DNA from: Opitutia bacterium
GTDB taxonomy: Bacteria > Verrucomicrobiota > Verrucomicrobiia > Opitutales > Opitutaceae
Assembly (NCBI GenBank): GCA_002737275.1
Contig: NSIG01000027.1
Span: forward strand, 3,133 to 37,586
DNA length: 34,454 nucleotides
Direction of reading: 5' to 3'
The notes beneath the pieces are model-generated. The model searched no databases. It had not been told where the DNA came from and saw only the letters and a program-made list of their open reading frames with translations. The position numbers were made by a program, and so were the translations under genes. Every line of letters starts with the position of its first letter. The stretch's first letter is position 1. Of this stretch, positions 33,314 through 34,454 are shown piece by piece.

Positions 33314-33412
33314 GCCCGCATAATTTCGGGATTTCGCCACGCCCGCTTGCAATTTCGTTGATTCCTTTTTGCTTTTTTTAAATTCGTTTAACATCGAAAC
33401 ACCTGCCTTTCC

Positions 33413-33679
33413 TTGAGAAGAATCCCCCAAACTATCGCGCTCGGACTGTTCGTTGCGACTGTTGGTTTTTGGGCGGTCAAGGGGGCTCACACCGGTTGGA
33501 GCCAAAATCGCGTCCCAAGGTCAAAAACCGATGAGGTCACCGGCATCGTCTACGCGGTCTACGAGAACCGATACGTTCCCGGCATCGACCTGTTAGCGGG
33601 CGGAGTCGGACTCGCCGGCGCCTTTTTTGCGGTTTCATTTCTCCTCCGTCCTAAAAACAAAACTGATCAACCTACATGA
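33413..33679 (+). CDS. Small membrane protein of unknown function, coupled to yceI
   Basis: An 88-residue protein with two hydrophobic segments (TIALGLFVATVGFWAVKGA and GIDLLAGGVGLAGAFFAVSF) around a short polar loop (RSKTDEVTGIVYAVYENRYV). I do not recognise a family. The start is TTG at 33413, the only start that includes the first membrane segment. Its TGA overlaps the ATG of the YceI gene (ATGA), good evidence that it is really translated. Confidence 0.65.
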   Translation: MRRIPQTIALGLFVATVGFWAVKGAHTGWSQNRVPRSKTDEVTGIVYAVYENRYVPGIDLLAGGVGLAGAFFAVSFLLRPKNKTDQPT

Positions 33680-34296
33680 AGAAGCTCGTCATCACATCCG
33701 TCATCACCCTCGTCCTCGCCGCGTCGCTCAATGCGGCTCCCGTTTCGTTCGATTTCAAAGATCCCAAAGGCGTCAACGCGCTCCAATTTTCGCTCGATTC
33801 CGCGCTCGAGCCCATCGCCGGAACTGCCGGTGGTGTCTCCGGAACCGTTTCGTTCGACCCCGCCAACCCGGCGGCAACCAACGGTAAGATCGTCGTCGCC
33901 ACGAAATCTCTCGTTGTCCCCAACGCCATGATGACCGGGCACATGCTCGGCAACAACTGGCTCGATGCCGCCGCCAATCCAGAGATCGTCTTCCAGCTCT
34001 CGAAGCTCGAGGGCGTCAGCACCGCCGGCAACGTCACTTCGGCGACTGCGACCGGAAAATTTACGCTCAAAGGTGTAACCAAAGACATTAAGGTACCCGT
34101 CAAACTGACCCATCTCGCCGACGCCTTCGGTAAGCGCATCAACAAGCCCGAAGTTAAAGGCGACCTGCTCGTCCTGCGCGGCGAATTCATGATCCAACGC
34201 GGCGACTTCGGAATCCAACCCGGTAAGAACGACGACAAGGTAAACCCCGAGATCAAGATCTCCATCGCCATCGTCGGCAGCGCCCCCAAGGCCTGA
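33676..34296 (+). CDS. YceI family periplasmic lipid-binding protein
   Basis: YceI proteins are lipocalin-like beta-barrels that bind polyisoprenoids in the periplasm. The 206 residues begin with a Sec signal (MKKLVITSVITLVLAASLNA) and then VSFDFKDPKGVNALQFSLDS, GTVSFDPANPAA, and the family landmark region MMTGHMLGNNWLDAAANPEI followed by ATGKFTLKGVTKDIKVPVKL and FMIQRGDFGI. No cytochrome b561 neighbour is seen. The gene is coupled to the small membrane protein upstream and is followed by a terminator. Confidence 0.9.
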   Translation: MKKLVITSVITLVLAASLNAAPVSFDFKDPKGVNALQFSLDSALEPIAGTAGGVSGTVSFDPANPAATNGKIVVATKSLVVPNAMMTGHMLGNNWLDAAANPEIVFQLSKLEGVSTAGNVTSATATGKFTLKGVTKDIKVPVKLTHLADAFGKRINKPEVKGDLLVLRGEFMIQRGDFGIQPGKNDDKVNPEIKISIAIVGSAPKA

Positions 34297-34327
34297 GCGA
34301 GTCGCCATCCTGCAGTTCTCTCTCCTC

Positions 34328-34359
34328 AGGACGGCCGCAAGGCCGTCCTTTCTTTTTTT
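34328..34359 (+). terminator. Rho-independent terminator after yceI
   Basis: A 9-bp perfect stem (AGGACGGCC at 34328-34336, complement 34341-34349) with a GCAA tetraloop, followed by TTCTTTTTTT. It is 31 bp after the yceI stop. Confidence 0.92.
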
Positions 34360-34385
34360 CGGCCATAGCTTCAGGCTGTCCGGGA

Positions 34386-34454
34386 ATGACTGAAGACGAA
34401 CTCCAAAACCTCATCGAAGACGCCACCGCCGATTATGCCTTGGGTGAGACCGAC
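34386..34454 (+). CDS. Unknown protein, N-terminus only (partial)
   Basis: The open frame starts with ATG at 34386 and reads MTEDELQNLIEDATADYALG to the window end (23 residues). The acidic, helical start is not enough to name a family. It follows the yceI terminator and so likely starts a new transcript. Confidence 0.5.
   Translation, partial: MTEDELQNLIEDATADYALGETD

Overview
The window is high-GC chromosomal DNA from a Gram-negative-type, aerobic bacterium. Gene content (fused siroheme chelatase/sulfite reductase, caa3-type oxidase, a TonB-receptor relic) and protein style suggest Verrucomicrobiota, perhaps close to Opitutaceae. That placement is an inference from general familiarity, not a measured phylogeny. 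Genes are dense, and many are joined by ATGA stop/start overlaps.

Layout. (1) 1-4990: assimilatory sulfur metabolism. cysD (partial) and cysH run left; cobA (uroporphyrinogen methyltransferase) and a CbiX-CysI fusion run right from a shared 71-bp promoter region, ending at a strong terminator. (2) 5000-8175: an accessory-looking stretch. An AMP nucleosidase and an unrecognised secreted protein lie between two direct copies of a ~125-bp hairpin-forming repeat. A gene fragment follows, then a small helix-turn-helix gene flanked by six copies of a 23-bp palindrome. (3) 8176-18778: terminal oxidase assembly and structure. A YtkA-like membrane protein and a CusF-Sco copper chaperone run left; ctaA, ctaB and a DUF420 gene run right; an azurin-like lipoprotein runs left; coxB-coxA-coxC-coxD and ctaG run right. 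(4) 18779-19745: decayed DNA with a frameshifted HisC-like aminotransferase and a TonB-receptor plug remnant. (5) 19748-23909: a leftward five-gene operon, rrf2 regulator - sulfonate-type ABC transporter (binding protein, ATPase, permease) - cysK. (6) 24032-26961: a metallo-beta-lactamase-fold hydrolase and an NAD+-dependent DNA ligase that carries an N-terminal signal-like segment and one frameshift. (7) 27033-31149: dnaK-groES-groEL, leftward. (8) 31359-34454: a Lon N-domain protein, tRNA-Thr(CGT), queA, a small membrane protein coupled to a YceI protein, and the start of an unknown gene.

How the parts fit. CysD/CysH deliver sulfite, CobA and the CbiX-like domain supply siroheme steps, the CysI domain reduces sulfite to sulfide, and CysK fixes sulfide into cysteine. 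The Rrf2 protein at the head of the cysK operon has an IscR-like cysteine cluster. IscR-type-1-like palindromes lie upstream of rrf2 and in the cysH/cobA intergenic region, so one sulfur or Fe-S sensing regulon is plausible. The oxidase region holds the subunits, heme A synthesis and copper delivery for a cytochrome-c-fused (caa3) oxidase. The most promising undescribed elements are the HTH gene with its palindrome cluster, the CbiX-CysI fusion, and the DNA ligase with a signal-like N-terminus.
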